Part shown: piece by piece, positions 1-8,876 of the stretch
Position numbering within the stretch: the stretch's first letter is position 1
How the letters are laid out: every line of letters starts with the position of its first letter
Origin: Bacteroidales bacterium
GTDB taxonomy: Bacteria > Bacteroidota > Bacteroidia > Bacteroidales > WCHB1-69
DNA: 27,939 nt
Direction of reading: 5' to 3'
Assembly (NCBI GenBank): GCA_017527945.1
Contig: JAFXPL010000009.1
Coordinates: forward strand, 1-27,939
The notes under the pieces: generated by a model
What the model saw: only the letters and a program-made list of their open reading frames with translations
What the model was told of the DNA's origin: nothing
The model's database searches: none
Program-made: the position numbers and the translations under genes

Positions 1-1470
1 CAGTGCGCCAAGAGCGGCAAGTGCGAGCTCCAAGCCCTCGCCATCCGCTTCGGCATCCGCAGCAACCCGTTCGTCGGCCCCGACCACGTCCAGTCCAGCT
101 ACCAGATTGAGGTTTCCCCCTCCATCATCCGCGACATGAACAAGTGCGTCATGTGCCGTCGTTGTGAGATGATGTGCAACGAGATGCAGACCGTGGGTGC
201 CCTTTCCGCCATCGAGCGCGGCTTCCCGGCAGTCGTCTCCACCGCCTTCAACCAGCACCTCGACCACTCTCCGTGTACGTTCTGCGGACAGTGCGTGGCC
301 GTGTGTCCTGTGGGCGCCCTTACCGAAGTCGATAACACCGCCAAGGTCATCCGCTCCATCGTGGATCCTTCCAAGAAGACGGTCGTCCAAGTGGCTCCCG
401 CTGTGCGTGTGGCTCTCGGCGAGGAATTCGGCATGAAGCCCGGCTCCATCGTGACCGGCAAGCTCACCGCCGCCCTCAAGGCCCTCGGTTTCGACTATGT
501 GTTCGACACCGACTGGAGTGCTGACTTGACCATCATGGAAGAGGGTACCGAGCTCCTCGGCCGCCTCAAGAGATTCCTTGGTGGCGACAAGGATGTCAAG
601 CTGCCTATCCTGACCTCCTGCTGCCCGGCATGGGTGAACTTCTTCGAGCACCAGTTCCCGGAACTGAAGGAACTGCCCTCCACCGCGAAATCCCCGCAAC
701 AGATGTTCGGCGCCATGGCAAAGACCTATTTCGCCGAAAAGATCAACTGCAAACGCGAAGACATGGTCTGCATCTCCGTGATGCCCTGCCTCGCCAAGAA
801 GTACGAGTGCGGTCGTGACGAGTTCAAGGTGAACGGCAATCCTGATGTCGATTTCTCCATCACCACCCGCGAGCTGGCCGCCCTCATCAAACAGGCCAAC
901 ATCGACTTCACAAAACTTCCCGAGGAAGAGTTCGACAGCCCGCTCGGCGAATCCACCGGCGCTGCCGTCATCTTTGGCACCACCGGCGGCGTGATCGAGG
1001 CTGCCGTGCGTATCGCCTACGAGCTCTATACTGGAAAACAGTGTCCGAAGATCGACTTCGAGGAACTGCGCGGTCTGGAAGGCATCCGTTCCGCCACCAT
1101 CGACTTCGACGGCCTGCCGATTAATATCGGTATCGCCCACGGCTTGAAGAACGCCCGCAAGCTGTTAGAGGACATCAAGGCCGGCAAGTGCAACTTCCAC
1201 GCCATCGAGATTATGGCATGCCCTGGCGGCTGTATCGACGGCGGTGGCCAGCCCCTGCACCACGGCAACGGCGACATCATCAAAGCCCGTTGGGAAGCCA
1301 TCTACCAAGCAGACAAGAACATGCCGATCCGTAAATCCCACGAGAACCCGTCCATCCAAACCCTCTATAAGGAGTTCCTGGGCGAGCCGTGCGGTCACAA
1401 GTCGCATGAACTGCTGCATACCCACTATTTCGACAAACAGACAACAGTTGAGGTTGATTTAAACAAATAA
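1..1470 (+). CDS. hydA: [FeFe] hydrogenase catalytic subunit HydA (5' end missing)
   Basis: The reading frame is open from base 1, so the start lies outside the window; 489 residues are visible. It makes or oxidises H2, probably as the catalytic subunit of a cytoplasmic NAD(P)H/ferredoxin-linked HydABC-type enzyme. The first codons read CAKSGKCELQ, the end of the NuoG-type Cys3His [4Fe-4S] motif. Two ferredoxin-type [4Fe-4S] motifs follow: CVMCRRCEMMC at 145-177 and CTFCGQCVAVC at 274-306. The H-cluster signatures are all present: TSCCPAW (Cys codons 619-624), MPCLAKK (Cys 787) and MACPGGC (Cys 1219 and 1231). In the family the first Cys of TSCC is the proton relay and the second a cluster ligand. 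The C-terminus has the usual LLHTHYFDK small-domain ending. hydC follows after 40 bases. The NuoF-like partner hydB is not visible and may lie upstream. Confidence 0.96.
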   Translation, partial: QCAKSGKCELQALAIRFGIRSNPFVGPDHVQSSYQIEVSPSIIRDMNKCVMCRRCEMMCNEMQTVGALSAIERGFPAVVSTAFNQHLDHSPCTFCGQCVAVCPVGALTEVDNTAKVIRSIVDPSKKTVVQVAPAVRVALGEEFGMKPGSIVTGKLTAALKALGFDYVFDTDWSADLTIMEEGTELLGRLKRFLGGDKDVKLPILTSCCPAWVNFFEHQFPELKELPSTAKSPQQMFGAMAKTYFAEKINCKREDMVCISVMPCLAKKYECGRDEFKVNGNPDVDFSITTRELAALIKQANIDFTKLPEEEFDSPLGESTGAAVIFGTTGGVIEAAVRIAYELYTGKQCPKIDFEELRGLEGIRSATIDFDGLPINIGIAHGLKNARKLLEDIKAGKCNFHAIEIMACPGGCIDGGGQPLHHGNGDIIKARWEAIYQADKNMPIRKSHENPSIQTLYKEFLGEPCGHKSHELLHTHYFDKQTTVEVDLNK

Positions 1471-1510
1471 TACTGTTGCAGTCATTCATCAATAATTAAA
1501 AAAGAACATT

Positions 1511-2005
1511 ATGGATAAGATAATTATCAAAATGAAAAAAGAAGTCAGTGACAAGATTATTGAGATCTGCGACAGCTTCAATAATGCTCCTGGCGAATTG
1601 ATTAACGTGTTGCACCAGACGCAGGACTTCTTGGGCTACCTCCCCGCCGAGGCCCAGGAGTTGATTGCCGAAAGACTGCACATCCCGACCGCCAAGGTCT
1701 ATGGCGTGGTCTCCTTCTACTCTTTCTTCACGATGGTGCCGAAGGGCAAGTATCCGGTGTCTGTCTGCATGGGCACGGCCTGCTACGTGCGCGGTGGCGA
1801 GAAGATTCTGGAGTCCTTCGAGAAAGAACTGGGCATCATGCCCGGCGAAACGGACAAGGACGGCGTTTTCTCCCTCACTTCCCTGCGCTGCGTCGGCGCC
1901 TGCGGTCTTGCTCCCGTCGCCCTGGTGGACGGCAGAGTCTATGGCCGCCTCGCCCCCGCCAACGTCAAGGCTATTGTCAAAGAATACAGAGACAAGGAAA
2001 ACTAA
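1511..2005 (+). CDS. hydC: NuoE-like [2Fe-2S] hydrogenase subunit HydC
   Basis: A 164-residue thioredoxin-fold [2Fe-2S] protein of the NuoE/HndA/HydC family. It would carry electrons between the flavin subunit (NuoF/HydB-like) and the hydrogenase. The four cluster cysteines are C86 and C91 (CMGTAC) and C127 and C131 (CVGAC), in the family's C-x4-C...C-x3-C arrangement. The N-terminal helical region with LINVLHQTQDFLGYLP is also typical, and so is the length. The gene lies 40 bases after hydA on the same strand and is followed by a strong terminator, so the two look like the end of one operon. The start at 1511 gives the expected length; an in-frame ATG at 1532 (residue 8) is also possible. 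By sequence alone it could be called nuoE, but the hydrogenase neighbour favours hydC. Confidence 0.92.
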   Translation: MDKIIIKMKKEVSDKIIEICDSFNNAPGELINVLHQTQDFLGYLPAEAQELIAERLHIPTAKVYGVVSFYSFFTMVPKGKYPVSVCMGTACYVRGGEKILESFEKELGIMPGETDKDGVFSLTSLRCVGACGLAPVALVDGRVYGRLAPANVKAIVKEYRDKEN

Positions 2006-2028
2006 TTTTTGTATAGCTTGATATTGGA

Positions 2029-2057
2029 AAAGGCACTCGGAAACGGGTGCCTTTTTT
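2029..2057 (+). terminator. Rho-independent terminator after hydC
   Basis: An 11-bp stem, AAAGGCACTCG with CGGGTGCCTTT (one T-G wobble), closes a GAAA tetraloop and runs into a T stretch. It begins 23 bases after the hydC stop. Confidence 0.9.
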
Positions 2058-2151
2058 GGTAACTTGTGATTCGGAGAAGCCACGATGTGAAAATCCGAAA
2101 ATTTCACTCCGTACCGCTTTTCATCTTCGTCAACCTTTCGTATTTTCCTAG

Positions 2152-2181
2152 TTGCCCATTCCTCCAAAAAATGTATCTTTG
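2152..2181 (+). promoter_or_regulatory. Bacteroidota-type promoter for the phosphohexomutase gene
   Basis: TTG at 2152-2154 and TATCTTTG at 2174-2181 are separated by 19 bases, matching the -33/-7 pattern (TTTG/TTG, then TAnnTTTG) known from Bacteroides. The start codon follows 21 bases later. Confidence 0.75.
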
Positions 2182-2202
2182 CCGTCTTAAATTGGAATCA
2201 CT

Positions 2203-3552
2203 ATGGGCGCATTCAAAGCTTACGACTTTCGCGGAATCTACGGCAAGGATTTCGACTTGGACACCATCTATAAGTTCGGGTTCTTCCTGCCTTCGCTGCT
2301 AAATGCCGACAAGGTACTGATTGGCAGGGATATGCGGCTGACATCCGATGACATGTTCCATGCCCTCGCACGCGGCATCACCGACGCGGGCGCGGATGTC
2401 TATGACATGGGGCTCACCACCACGCCGATGGTCTATTACTTCACGGCCAAGCATCATTTCGATGCCTCAGTGATGATTACCGCGTCTCATAACCCCAAGG
2501 AATACAACGGGTTGAAGGTCTCCCGAAAAGATGCGCTGCCCGTGGGCTACGACACCGGTCTGGGCGAGCTGGAACAAAAAATACTGCACAATGAAGTTGT
2601 CCTTTCCGCCCCGAAAGGCAACGTCATCAACTACCCCGTGAAGGAGGAGTACCTGCAATTCCAATCGCAGTACCACTATCCCATTGACAACCTGAACATC
2701 GTGATGGACTGCTCCAACGGCATGGCCTCCATCCTCGTGAAGGAAATCTTCGGGGAGCAACCGCTCTACCTGTTCGACACCCTGGACGGCACCTTCCCGA
2801 ACCACGAGGCCAATCCCCTGGAACCCGAAAACATCGTCGCACTGCAAGAAAAGGTGCGCGAGGCCAAGGCCGACATCGGTGTCATCTTCGACGGCGATGC
2901 CGACCGCGTGATGTTCGTCGATGAGCACGGCGACTTCATCCCGCCCGACCTGATGATTGCCGTCTTAGGACACTATTTCATTGAAGAAAAAAATGTGCAA
3001 GGACTTGTAATCCAAGATATTCGAACATCAAAGTCAGTGGCTGAATATTTGGAGAAGATGGGTCGCGAAATGTACATCTGGCGGGTGGGCCGCGCATACG
3101 CCGCCATGAAGCTGCGCGAAATCGACGGCGCGTTTGGCGGGGAATATGCCGGCCACTACTACTTCCGAGATTTTTTCTACTCTGACTCTGCCATGATTGC
3201 CGCCCAAGTAATCCTGCATATTGTAGCCGAGATGAAGAGAAAAGGCGTGTCCGTGTCGCAACTCATCGGCCGCATCCGGCGTTATGCCAACTCCGGCGAA
3301 ATCAACTTCACCATCGAGGAGAAGAAAGCGGCGATGGAAGCGGTGAAGACGGCCTGCACCGAACGCGAAACACCCACCAAGATCCTCGACTTCGACGGCT
3401 ATCGTGTGGAATTCCCCGACTGGTGGTTCAACATCCGCCCGTCGAATACCGAACCCTACCTGCGCTTGCTCATGGAGGCGCGAACGGAGGCGTTGCTCGC
3501 CGAAAAACGAAACTTCATCGAAAATATACTGAAACCGTTTATAATACGTTAA
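2203..3552 (+). CDS. manB: Phosphomannomutase/phosphoglucomutase
   Basis: A 449-residue member of the alpha-D-phosphohexomutase family, which interconverts hexose 6- and 1-phosphates in the cytoplasm to supply GDP-mannose or UDP-glucose precursors. All four active-site signatures are visible: the phosphoserine loop TASHNP (S95), the Mg2+ loop DGDADR (D230-R235), the sugar-specificity loop GGEYAGHYYF (312-321) and the phosphate-binding loop RPSNTEP (412-418). The length is normal for the bacterial PMM/PGM type. Its own promoter lies just upstream and the hydC terminator separates it from the hydrogenase genes. The gap to the next gene is 66 bases and no terminator is seen, so the two may be co-transcribed. 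Whether mannose or glucose is preferred cannot be read from the sequence; the symbol is therefore less certain than the family. Confidence 0.93.
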   Translation: MGAFKAYDFRGIYGKDFDLDTIYKFGFFLPSLLNADKVLIGRDMRLTSDDMFHALARGITDAGADVYDMGLTTTPMVYYFTAKHHFDASVMITASHNPKEYNGLKVSRKDALPVGYDTGLGELEQKILHNEVVLSAPKGNVINYPVKEEYLQFQSQYHYPIDNLNIVMDCSNGMASILVKEIFGEQPLYLFDTLDGTFPNHEANPLEPENIVALQEKVREAKADIGVIFDGDADRVMFVDEHGDFIPPDLMIAVLGHYFIEEKNVQGLVIQDIRTSKSVAEYLEKMGREMYIWRVGRAYAAMKLREIDGAFGGEYAGHYYFRDFFYSDSAMIAAQVILHIVAEMKRKGVSVSQLIGRIRRYANSGEINFTIEEKKAAMEAVKTACTERETPTKILDFDGYRVEFPDWWFNIRPSNTEPYLRLLMEARTEALLAEKRNFIENILKPFIIR

Positions 3553-3618
3553 ACCACTCCCCCTCGCGCTGCGGCTTTCGCCTTGCACAGGGCTGCTTAA
3601 AGGAAAATATTTTAAACT

Positions 3619-6600
3619 TTGAACCTTGAACGAAACCACCTCCGCTTTCACGCATTGTCGCGACGAATCGTGATGATCGGGGCAGTGTTGTGCCTGTTTC
3701 TGACCTCCCATGCCCAGTTCTACAACGGCTCGCAACTCTCCTTCGGGAAGAACCGCGTGCAGCACCAGAATTTCAACTGGCAGTTCTTGCGGGCGGAACA
3801 ATACGATGTCTATTACTACCCCACGGGCAGGGCACTCGCGCAATATGTCTTCTACAAAACGCCGGAAATCATCGCGGAAATCGAACAGCTCCTGAATTAC
3901 ACTTCCAAAAAGAAGTTGCAAATCATCGTCTATAACACACAGTCGGACTTCCGAGAGTCGAATTTCGCCTACGACTATGAAGACTTCTATAACCAAGGTG
4001 GTGTCACGAACATCTATGGCACAAAGATTTACATCTACTTTGACGGCAACCGTGCGCATTTGGACAAGATGATCCGCAGCGGCATCATGAACGTGTATGC
4101 CCACTGGTTGGTGCAAGGCGCGACCATCGGGTCCAACATCTCCTACGACTACCTGATGAACGTCTCGGGTTGGTTCTACAGCGGATTGGCCTCTTACTTT
4201 GGCGAACATTGGAGCAGCGATGTGGAAACGCACGTCAAAAACGGCATTCTAACAGGCAGTTACAAACGCTTGGAAGAACTTTCGCCCGTTGACGCCACCT
4301 ACGCCGGGCACTCCTTCTGGAAATATCTTGTGGAAGTATATGGCGAGGATGTGATTCCGAAGGCGCTCTACTTCACCCGTTCCGGAAAGAGCGTCGAGAA
4401 CGGTATGGCACGGGCCACCATGACACCATTCAAAGCGCTGGCCACCCAATGGTACAAATATTACATAGTGATGTTCCACCCTGACATGGACAAGGCCATG
4501 CCCGCCGGCGAGGAAATCCTGCGCAAGCCCAATCCCAAACGCGACTACGCCCGCTTCTGCTTCGCCCCTGACGGCGATAAGTACGCATACGTCACCAACG
4601 AGGCCGGACAGGTACGCGTGTGGATGAAAACCCCCGATCGCAAAAACCCGAAATGCATCCTGAAAAAATACGCCAAAACAGAAGACAACCCCGACCTTTC
4701 CTTCCCGCTCATTTCCTGGCATCCCTCCGGCGAAATCCTCGGTCTCACCCTCGAATCCAAGGGCGACTGCTTCTTCATCCCTTACGATTTGGAAAAACGG
4801 CGCTGGGGCAAGAAACTGCTGGTAGATGTCGAGAAAATCACCTCCTGGTGCTACGCCCCCGACGGGCAGACGATGCTCTTCTCCGGCTTCAAGAACGGCC
4901 AATCCGACTTGTTCGTCTATAGCTTCCTCGCACGGTCGTTCCAGAACATCACCAACGACTTCTACGACGACTACAACCCCGTGTTCGTGAATCCGAAGCA
5001 GATTGTGTTCGCCTCAAACCGTCCGGTGGACTCCATCTTACTGAAAGACAACTTTTTGGATGCTTCCAAACAACGAAAATACAACCTGTTCCTGTACAAT
5101 TACAAGACCAAAGACACGGCCTTGCTTCGTGTGACCGACTCGCCTTTTGCGGACGAATACGACATCCAAGCAATTGACAAACAGCGAGTTATGTATTTGA
5201 GTGATGAAAACGGCGTGGTGAACCGCTACGAGGCCACGTTCGACAGTTCCATCAGCCGCATTGACACGGCGGTGCACTACATGTACTACGCTTCCTCCAA
5301 ACCGCTCACCGACCGCGCCTACAATATTGTGGAGCATGCTTACAATCCCGCCACCAACACCGTGGCCGACATTTCGCTGACGGACAATTACAAGCATATC
5401 TGGTTCACGGAGTTCCACCCTCTCTACCATCCGCAAATCGAGCCCTCACGGTTTCACCAACAAGTGCAGAAAGATTATATCCAACAATTTGAAAAACAGG
5501 ATTCTACAGACAGCTTGAAGGCCGTAGAACCGAACCAGTCGCATGGCTTTGTTCTCTCCAATGAAACGAGCAAGCGGCAACCGGAAGCTATCGAAGAGGG
5601 CGACACCACCTACACGTCCGCCAAATCCGGAAAGAATTTCCCAATCCCTGTAGGACTACCCTACAGAGTGCAATTCTCCATAGACCAAGTAATTACGCAG
5701 GCCGACTTCAGCTTCCTGAACACCTCCTACCAGCAGTTCGAAGGCGGCACCTCGCCTATCTACCTCAACACCGGCTTCAATGCCTTGTTCATGCTGGGAA
5801 TCAATGACCTGTTCGAGGACTACAGAATCACGGGAGGCTTCAGAATCGGCTGGGATTTGGGCAGTTACGAATTTCTGTTCAGCTATGAGAACCTTGCGCG
5901 CCGTCTGGACCGCCAGATCACGCTGCACCGGCAATCCATCACGTCCGATGTGGGGAACTACGTCTATCGGCAGAATTCCAACAGCCTGTTCTACACGCTG
6001 AAACTGCCGTTCAACAAGACCAACAGCGTGCGACTGACCCTGAAAGGGCGCTACGAGACCAACGTGGTGACGGCCCTGAACGACCAGACCTTGAAAGCGG
6101 AAGACGCACGCCATGTGTGGGCGGGCGCTAAACTGGAGTACATCCTCGACACCTCCAAGGAGCTCTACACCAACCTGTGGCGCGGCACCAAACTGAAATT
6201 GTTTGCCGAATACGAACAACGCCTTGAACGTGAAACACTTAACTTATTTGTCGTAGGTTTTGACGCGCGAAAATCGTTCAAACTCTACCGCAACATGACA
6301 CTAGCCCTGCGCCTTGCCGGCAGCACCAACACGGGAAGCGCACGGCTGGTCTATTACATGGGTGGCGTGGATACGTGGATCGGAGCGAAATTCAACCGCG
6401 ACATCTCGGTGGATCAGACCAAGAACTACGCCTACCAGACGCTGGCCACGAACATGCGCGGCTTCCGGCAGAATATCCGTAACGGCACATCCTTCCTGGT
6501 TTTCAACGGGGAGCTGCGCATCCCGATTGTGCAGTTGATTGCCGGACACAAAGTTTCGTGGAACATGCTTAACTCATTGCAACTTAATCTGTTCGGAGAT

Positions 6601-6852
6601 GTTGGAACGGCTTGGACCGGCTTCACGCCCTATTCAGCAGACAACTGCCTCTATATCCGTCACATCGACAGCGGCCCCATCCATGCGGAGGTGAAGCGGC
6701 AGGTCGATCCCTGGGTGGGAGGCTTCGGCATCGGCGCAAGAATCTCCGTTTTAGGCTATTTCCTGCGCTTCGACTACGCTTGGGGCGTGGAAGACTTCCA
6801 TATCGACAACAAAAAGGGCATGTTCATGTTCTCCATCGGGACAGATTTTTAA
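3619..6852 (+). CDS. Outer-membrane protein: degenerate peptidase-like domain, TolB-like propeller and C-terminal barrel
   Basis: A 1077-residue exported protein of the kind often labelled 'translocation protein TolB' in Bacteroidota; its role is unknown. A signal peptide with Arg15-Arg16, a hydrophobic core (about 18-29) and a cleavage site near HA|Q (32/33) is visible. Residues about 50-215 resemble a peptidase-MA-like gluzincin, but where HExxH is expected the sequence reads NVYAH (158-162), and the second-helix Glu is Ser188 (GWFYSGLASY). Residues about 300-600 hold PD40/TolB-type propeller repeats (FAPDGDKYAY, CYAPDGQTMLFSG, IVFASNRP). Residues about 690-1077 alternate like an outer-membrane beta-barrel and end in Phe. 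The start is taken as TTG 3619, with AAAGGAAAA upstream. GTG 3670 or ATG 3673 would remove the positively charged signal n-region, so they are less likely. Confidence 0.8.
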   Translation: MNLERNHLRFHALSRRIVMIGAVLCLFLTSHAQFYNGSQLSFGKNRVQHQNFNWQFLRAEQYDVYYYPTGRALAQYVFYKTPEIIAEIEQLLNYTSKKKLQIIVYNTQSDFRESNFAYDYEDFYNQGGVTNIYGTKIYIYFDGNRAHLDKMIRSGIMNVYAHWLVQGATIGSNISYDYLMNVSGWFYSGLASYFGEHWSSDVETHVKNGILTGSYKRLEELSPVDATYAGHSFWKYLVEVYGEDVIPKALYFTRSGKSVENGMARATMTPFKALATQWYKYYIVMFHPDMDKAMPAGEEILRKPNPKRDYARFCFAPDGDKYAYVTNEAGQVRVWMKTPDRKNPKCILKKYAKTEDNPDLSFPLISWHPSGEILGLTLESKGDCFFIPYDLEKRRWGKKLLVDVEKITSWCYAPDGQTMLFSGFKNGQSDLFVYSFLARSFQNITNDFYDDYNPVFVNPKQIVFASNRPVDSILLKDNFLDASKQRKYNLFLYNYKTKDTALLRVTDSPFADEYDIQAIDKQRVMYLSDENGVVNRYEATFDSSISRIDTAVHYMYYASSKPLTDRAYNIVEHAYNPATNTVADISLTDNYKHIWFTEFHPLYHPQIEPSRFHQQVQKDYIQQFEKQDSTDSLKAVEPNQSHGFVLSNETSKRQPEAIEEGDTTYTSAKSGKNFPIPVGLPYRVQFSIDQVITQADFSFLNTSYQQFEGGTSPIYLNTGFNALFMLGINDLFEDYRITGGFRIGWDLGSYEFLFSYENLARRLDRQITLHRQSITSDVGNYVYRQNSNSLFYTLKLPFNKTNSVRLTLKGRYETNVVTALNDQTLKAEDARHVWAGAKLEYILDTSKELYTNLWRGTKLKLFAEYEQRLERETLNLFVVGFDARKSFKLYRNMTLALRLAGSTNTGSARLVYYMGGVDTWIGAKFNRDISVDQTKNYAYQTLATNMRGFRQNIRNGTSFLVFNGELRIPIVQLIAGHKVSWNMLNSLQLNLFGDVGTAWTGFTPYSADNCLYIRHIDSGPIHAEVKRQVDPWVGGFGIGARISVLGYFLRFDYAWGVEDFHIDNKKGMFMFSIGTDF

Positions 6853-6886
6853 TAGTCTGTTGTGGCTTCTGCAATGAAAAAAAGAG

Positions 6887-6894
6887 TATTTTTG
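6887..6894 (+). promoter_or_regulatory. -7 promoter element for the OmpA/TPR lipoprotein gene
   Basis: TATTTTTG matches the Bacteroidota -7 consensus and lies 39 bases before the ATG at 6934. The nearest upstream TTG (6860-6862) is 24 bases away, a little far, so only the -7 part is well supported. Confidence 0.6.
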
Positions 6895-6933
6895 CACCGC
6901 TTTTGAAATATCAAATAAAAAAACAAATAACCT

Positions 6934-8760
6934 ATGAGAAAATTAGTTGCATTAAGCATGGTAGCGGCCACCGTGATGCTGTTGAGCGGCTGTGGCCTGG
7001 GAAAGATGGTCAAAAAGTACCCAGAAGTGACGGTTACGTTAGACAATCCCGACTTGGAGAACAAGGGCGGCGAAGTTGCCTACACCATCAAGGGCACCAT
7101 TCCTCCAAAATATATGAAAAAGAAGGCCACAATGACCTTCACCCCGTCATTATCTATTGACGGCGAGAAGGTTACGCCTCCGTTTGCCACCATCAAGCTG
7201 AAAGGCGAAAAGGCCAAAGGCGAAGGCACCGTGATTCCTTACAAGAAGGGCGGCAACTTCACGCAGAGCGGCACTTTCAAATTTGACGAGAAATACGAGA
7301 CGGCAGAAATCGTGACCGGCGCCGAAGCCAACTTGAAGAAGAAGTCGCACGTGTTCGGTGACCGTAACCTCGGAGAAGGCATCAGCAACACCAGCTCCCG
7401 CGCCAACCTGAACCCCAAATTGACCGACAACGCCAACAGCGGTTCCGCATTCCTCCTTGCGCCGCACAACTACAAGGCTGAGTTCATCGGCAGAACGGCC
7501 ACCCTCTATTTCGACCTCAACAGCTCCAACATGAACTGGAACAACCCCAACAACAAGACCCAGGCCGCCAAGGACTCCATCAAGGCGTTCACCGACTTCA
7601 TGGGCAACGACTTCATCATCGACCGCGTGGTAATCTCCGGCTGGGCCTCCCCTGAGGGTGAAGAGACCAACAACCAAGGACTTTCCGAACGCCGCTTCCA
7701 AGTGGGCAAAAAATGGTTCAGCGACAAGTTCAACGCTTACCTGAAAGACTATGCGAAGCGTAACAACATCAAGATGAAAGATCTGCAGAAGCCTGTGTTC
7801 GAATATGTGAACAACGCCAAAGGTGAGGACTGGGACGGCTTTGAGGCCGCTATCGAAAAATCGAGAATCGCCCAGAAGAACCAGATCCTCAACGTGGTGC
7901 GCTCCCAGGCCAACAACGATATGCGCGAACAGAAAATCCGCGAGATGACGGACATCTATCCCGAAATCGCCGACGCCATTCTGCCGCCGCTACGCCGCGC
8001 CGAAATCCAGATGATCTGCAAGAAACACGACACCTACTCCGACGCCGAGCTGATCCGTCTGGTGCAGTCCAACCCGAACAGCTTCTCCGTGAACGAGCGC
8101 CTCTACGCCGCTTCCGTGGCTCCCGACATCGCCACGAAGGAGAGCATCTACAAAGCCCTTATCAACAACAAGAGCACAGAGAACGACTGGCGCGCCTACA
8201 ACAACCTCGGCGCCCTGAAACTTAACGAATACTACCAAAACGGAAACCAGTCCTCCCTGGACGAGGCACTGAACTACCTGCAGAAAGCCGCCGCCCTCTC
8301 CCCGAACAACGGCATCATCCTGAACAACATGGCCATCGCCGATTACCTCAGCGGTGACCTGGCAGCCGCCTATACCAACTTCGAGGCCTCCGCAAACGCC
8401 TCCGTGCAGCCGGTGAACCAGAACTACAACACCGGCGCACTCAGCATCCTGAACGGCGACTACAGCAAGGCCACACAACTGATGGGTGGCAAAAGCTGCG
8501 ACTATAACACTGCACTGGTGCAGTTGCTGCAAAAGGACTACAACGCCGCCAAGGCCACGCTGGACTGCGTTACGGAAGTGGATGCCAAGACCGCCTACCT
8601 GAAGGCTGTCCTCTCTGCCCGCATGAAATCGGAGGAGGGCGTCTATAGTAACCTCGCCACCGCCATCGACCTTGATGCCTCTTACAAGAAGACCGCCAAG
8701 CGCGATGCCGAGTTCAAACGCTACCGCCACTCCGACCGCTTCAAACAGCTGGTGAAATAA
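6934..8760 (+). CDS. Lipoprotein with OmpA-like domain and C-terminal TPR repeats
   Basis: A 608-residue lipoprotein. The signal peptide ends in the lipobox LSGC, with the lipidated Cys20. Residues about 28-185 form a beta-rich domain I cannot name. Residues about 186-370 contain an OmpA-like fold: the strand TATLYFDLNSS, then ISGWASPEGEETNNQGLSERR (234-254, in pieces), the region that in OmpA family members contacts peptidoglycan. Residues about 415-600 hold TPR-like helices (AYNNLGALKLNEY, ALNYLQKAAALSPNN, NNMAIADYLSGDLAAAYTNF). It probably sits in the outer membrane facing the periplasm, tying it to the cell wall or scaffolding other proteins. Its own -7 element lies upstream and a strong terminator follows, so it is probably monocistronic. 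The family name is uncertain; the domain reading is fairly safe. Confidence 0.82.
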   Translation: MRKLVALSMVAATVMLLSGCGLGKMVKKYPEVTVTLDNPDLENKGGEVAYTIKGTIPPKYMKKKATMTFTPSLSIDGEKVTPPFATIKLKGEKAKGEGTVIPYKKGGNFTQSGTFKFDEKYETAEIVTGAEANLKKKSHVFGDRNLGEGISNTSSRANLNPKLTDNANSGSAFLLAPHNYKAEFIGRTATLYFDLNSSNMNWNNPNNKTQAAKDSIKAFTDFMGNDFIIDRVVISGWASPEGEETNNQGLSERRFQVGKKWFSDKFNAYLKDYAKRNNIKMKDLQKPVFEYVNNAKGEDWDGFEAAIEKSRIAQKNQILNVVRSQANNDMREQKIREMTDIYPEIADAILPPLRRAEIQMICKKHDTYSDAELIRLVQSNPNSFSVNERLYAASVAPDIATKESIYKALINNKSTENDWRAYNNLGALKLNEYYQNGNQSSLDEALNYLQKAAALSPNNGIILNNMAIADYLSGDLAAAYTNFEASANASVQPVNQNYNTGALSILNGDYSKATQLMGGKSCDYNTALVQLLQKDYNAAKATLDCVTEVDAKTAYLKAVLSARMKSEEGVYSNLATAIDLDASYKKTAKRDAEFKRYRHSDRFKQLVK

Positions 8761-8786
8761 ATAAGGATGAAATATTTATCATACAT

Positions 8787-8825
8787 AATCCCCGTAGGAA
8801 ATATCTTTCCTCCGGGGATTTTTTT
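8787..8825 (+). terminator. Rho-independent terminator after the OmpA/TPR gene
   Basis: AATCCCCG pairs with CGGGGATT; after a T/C bulge an inner stem AGGAAA-TATC-TTTCCT extends the hairpin. Seven Ts follow. It begins 27 bases after the stop at 8760. Confidence 0.9.
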
Positions 8826-8849
8826 CCATTTCCCGATTCGTTTTTTTTA

Positions 8850-8857
8850 TATTTTTG
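8850..8857 (+). promoter_or_regulatory. -7 promoter-like element before the hicB relic
   Basis: TATTTTTG lies in a T-rich stretch 20 bases before an ATG at 8877. No clear -33 TTG is seen. It may be the leftover promoter of the decayed gene that follows. Confidence 0.45.
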
Positions 8858-8876
8858 CGACTGAAAATCAGTTGCA

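Noticed and set aside
3034..4233. 399-codon open frame on the minus strand
   Set aside because: It runs antisense across the ends of two well-supported genes and the spacer between them. It shows no family motif, and its composition is that expected from the reverse of GC-rich codons.
7990..8730. 246-codon Val/Gly-rich open frame on the minus strand
   Set aside because: Antisense to the TPR part of the OmpA/TPR lipoprotein; low-complexity shadow.
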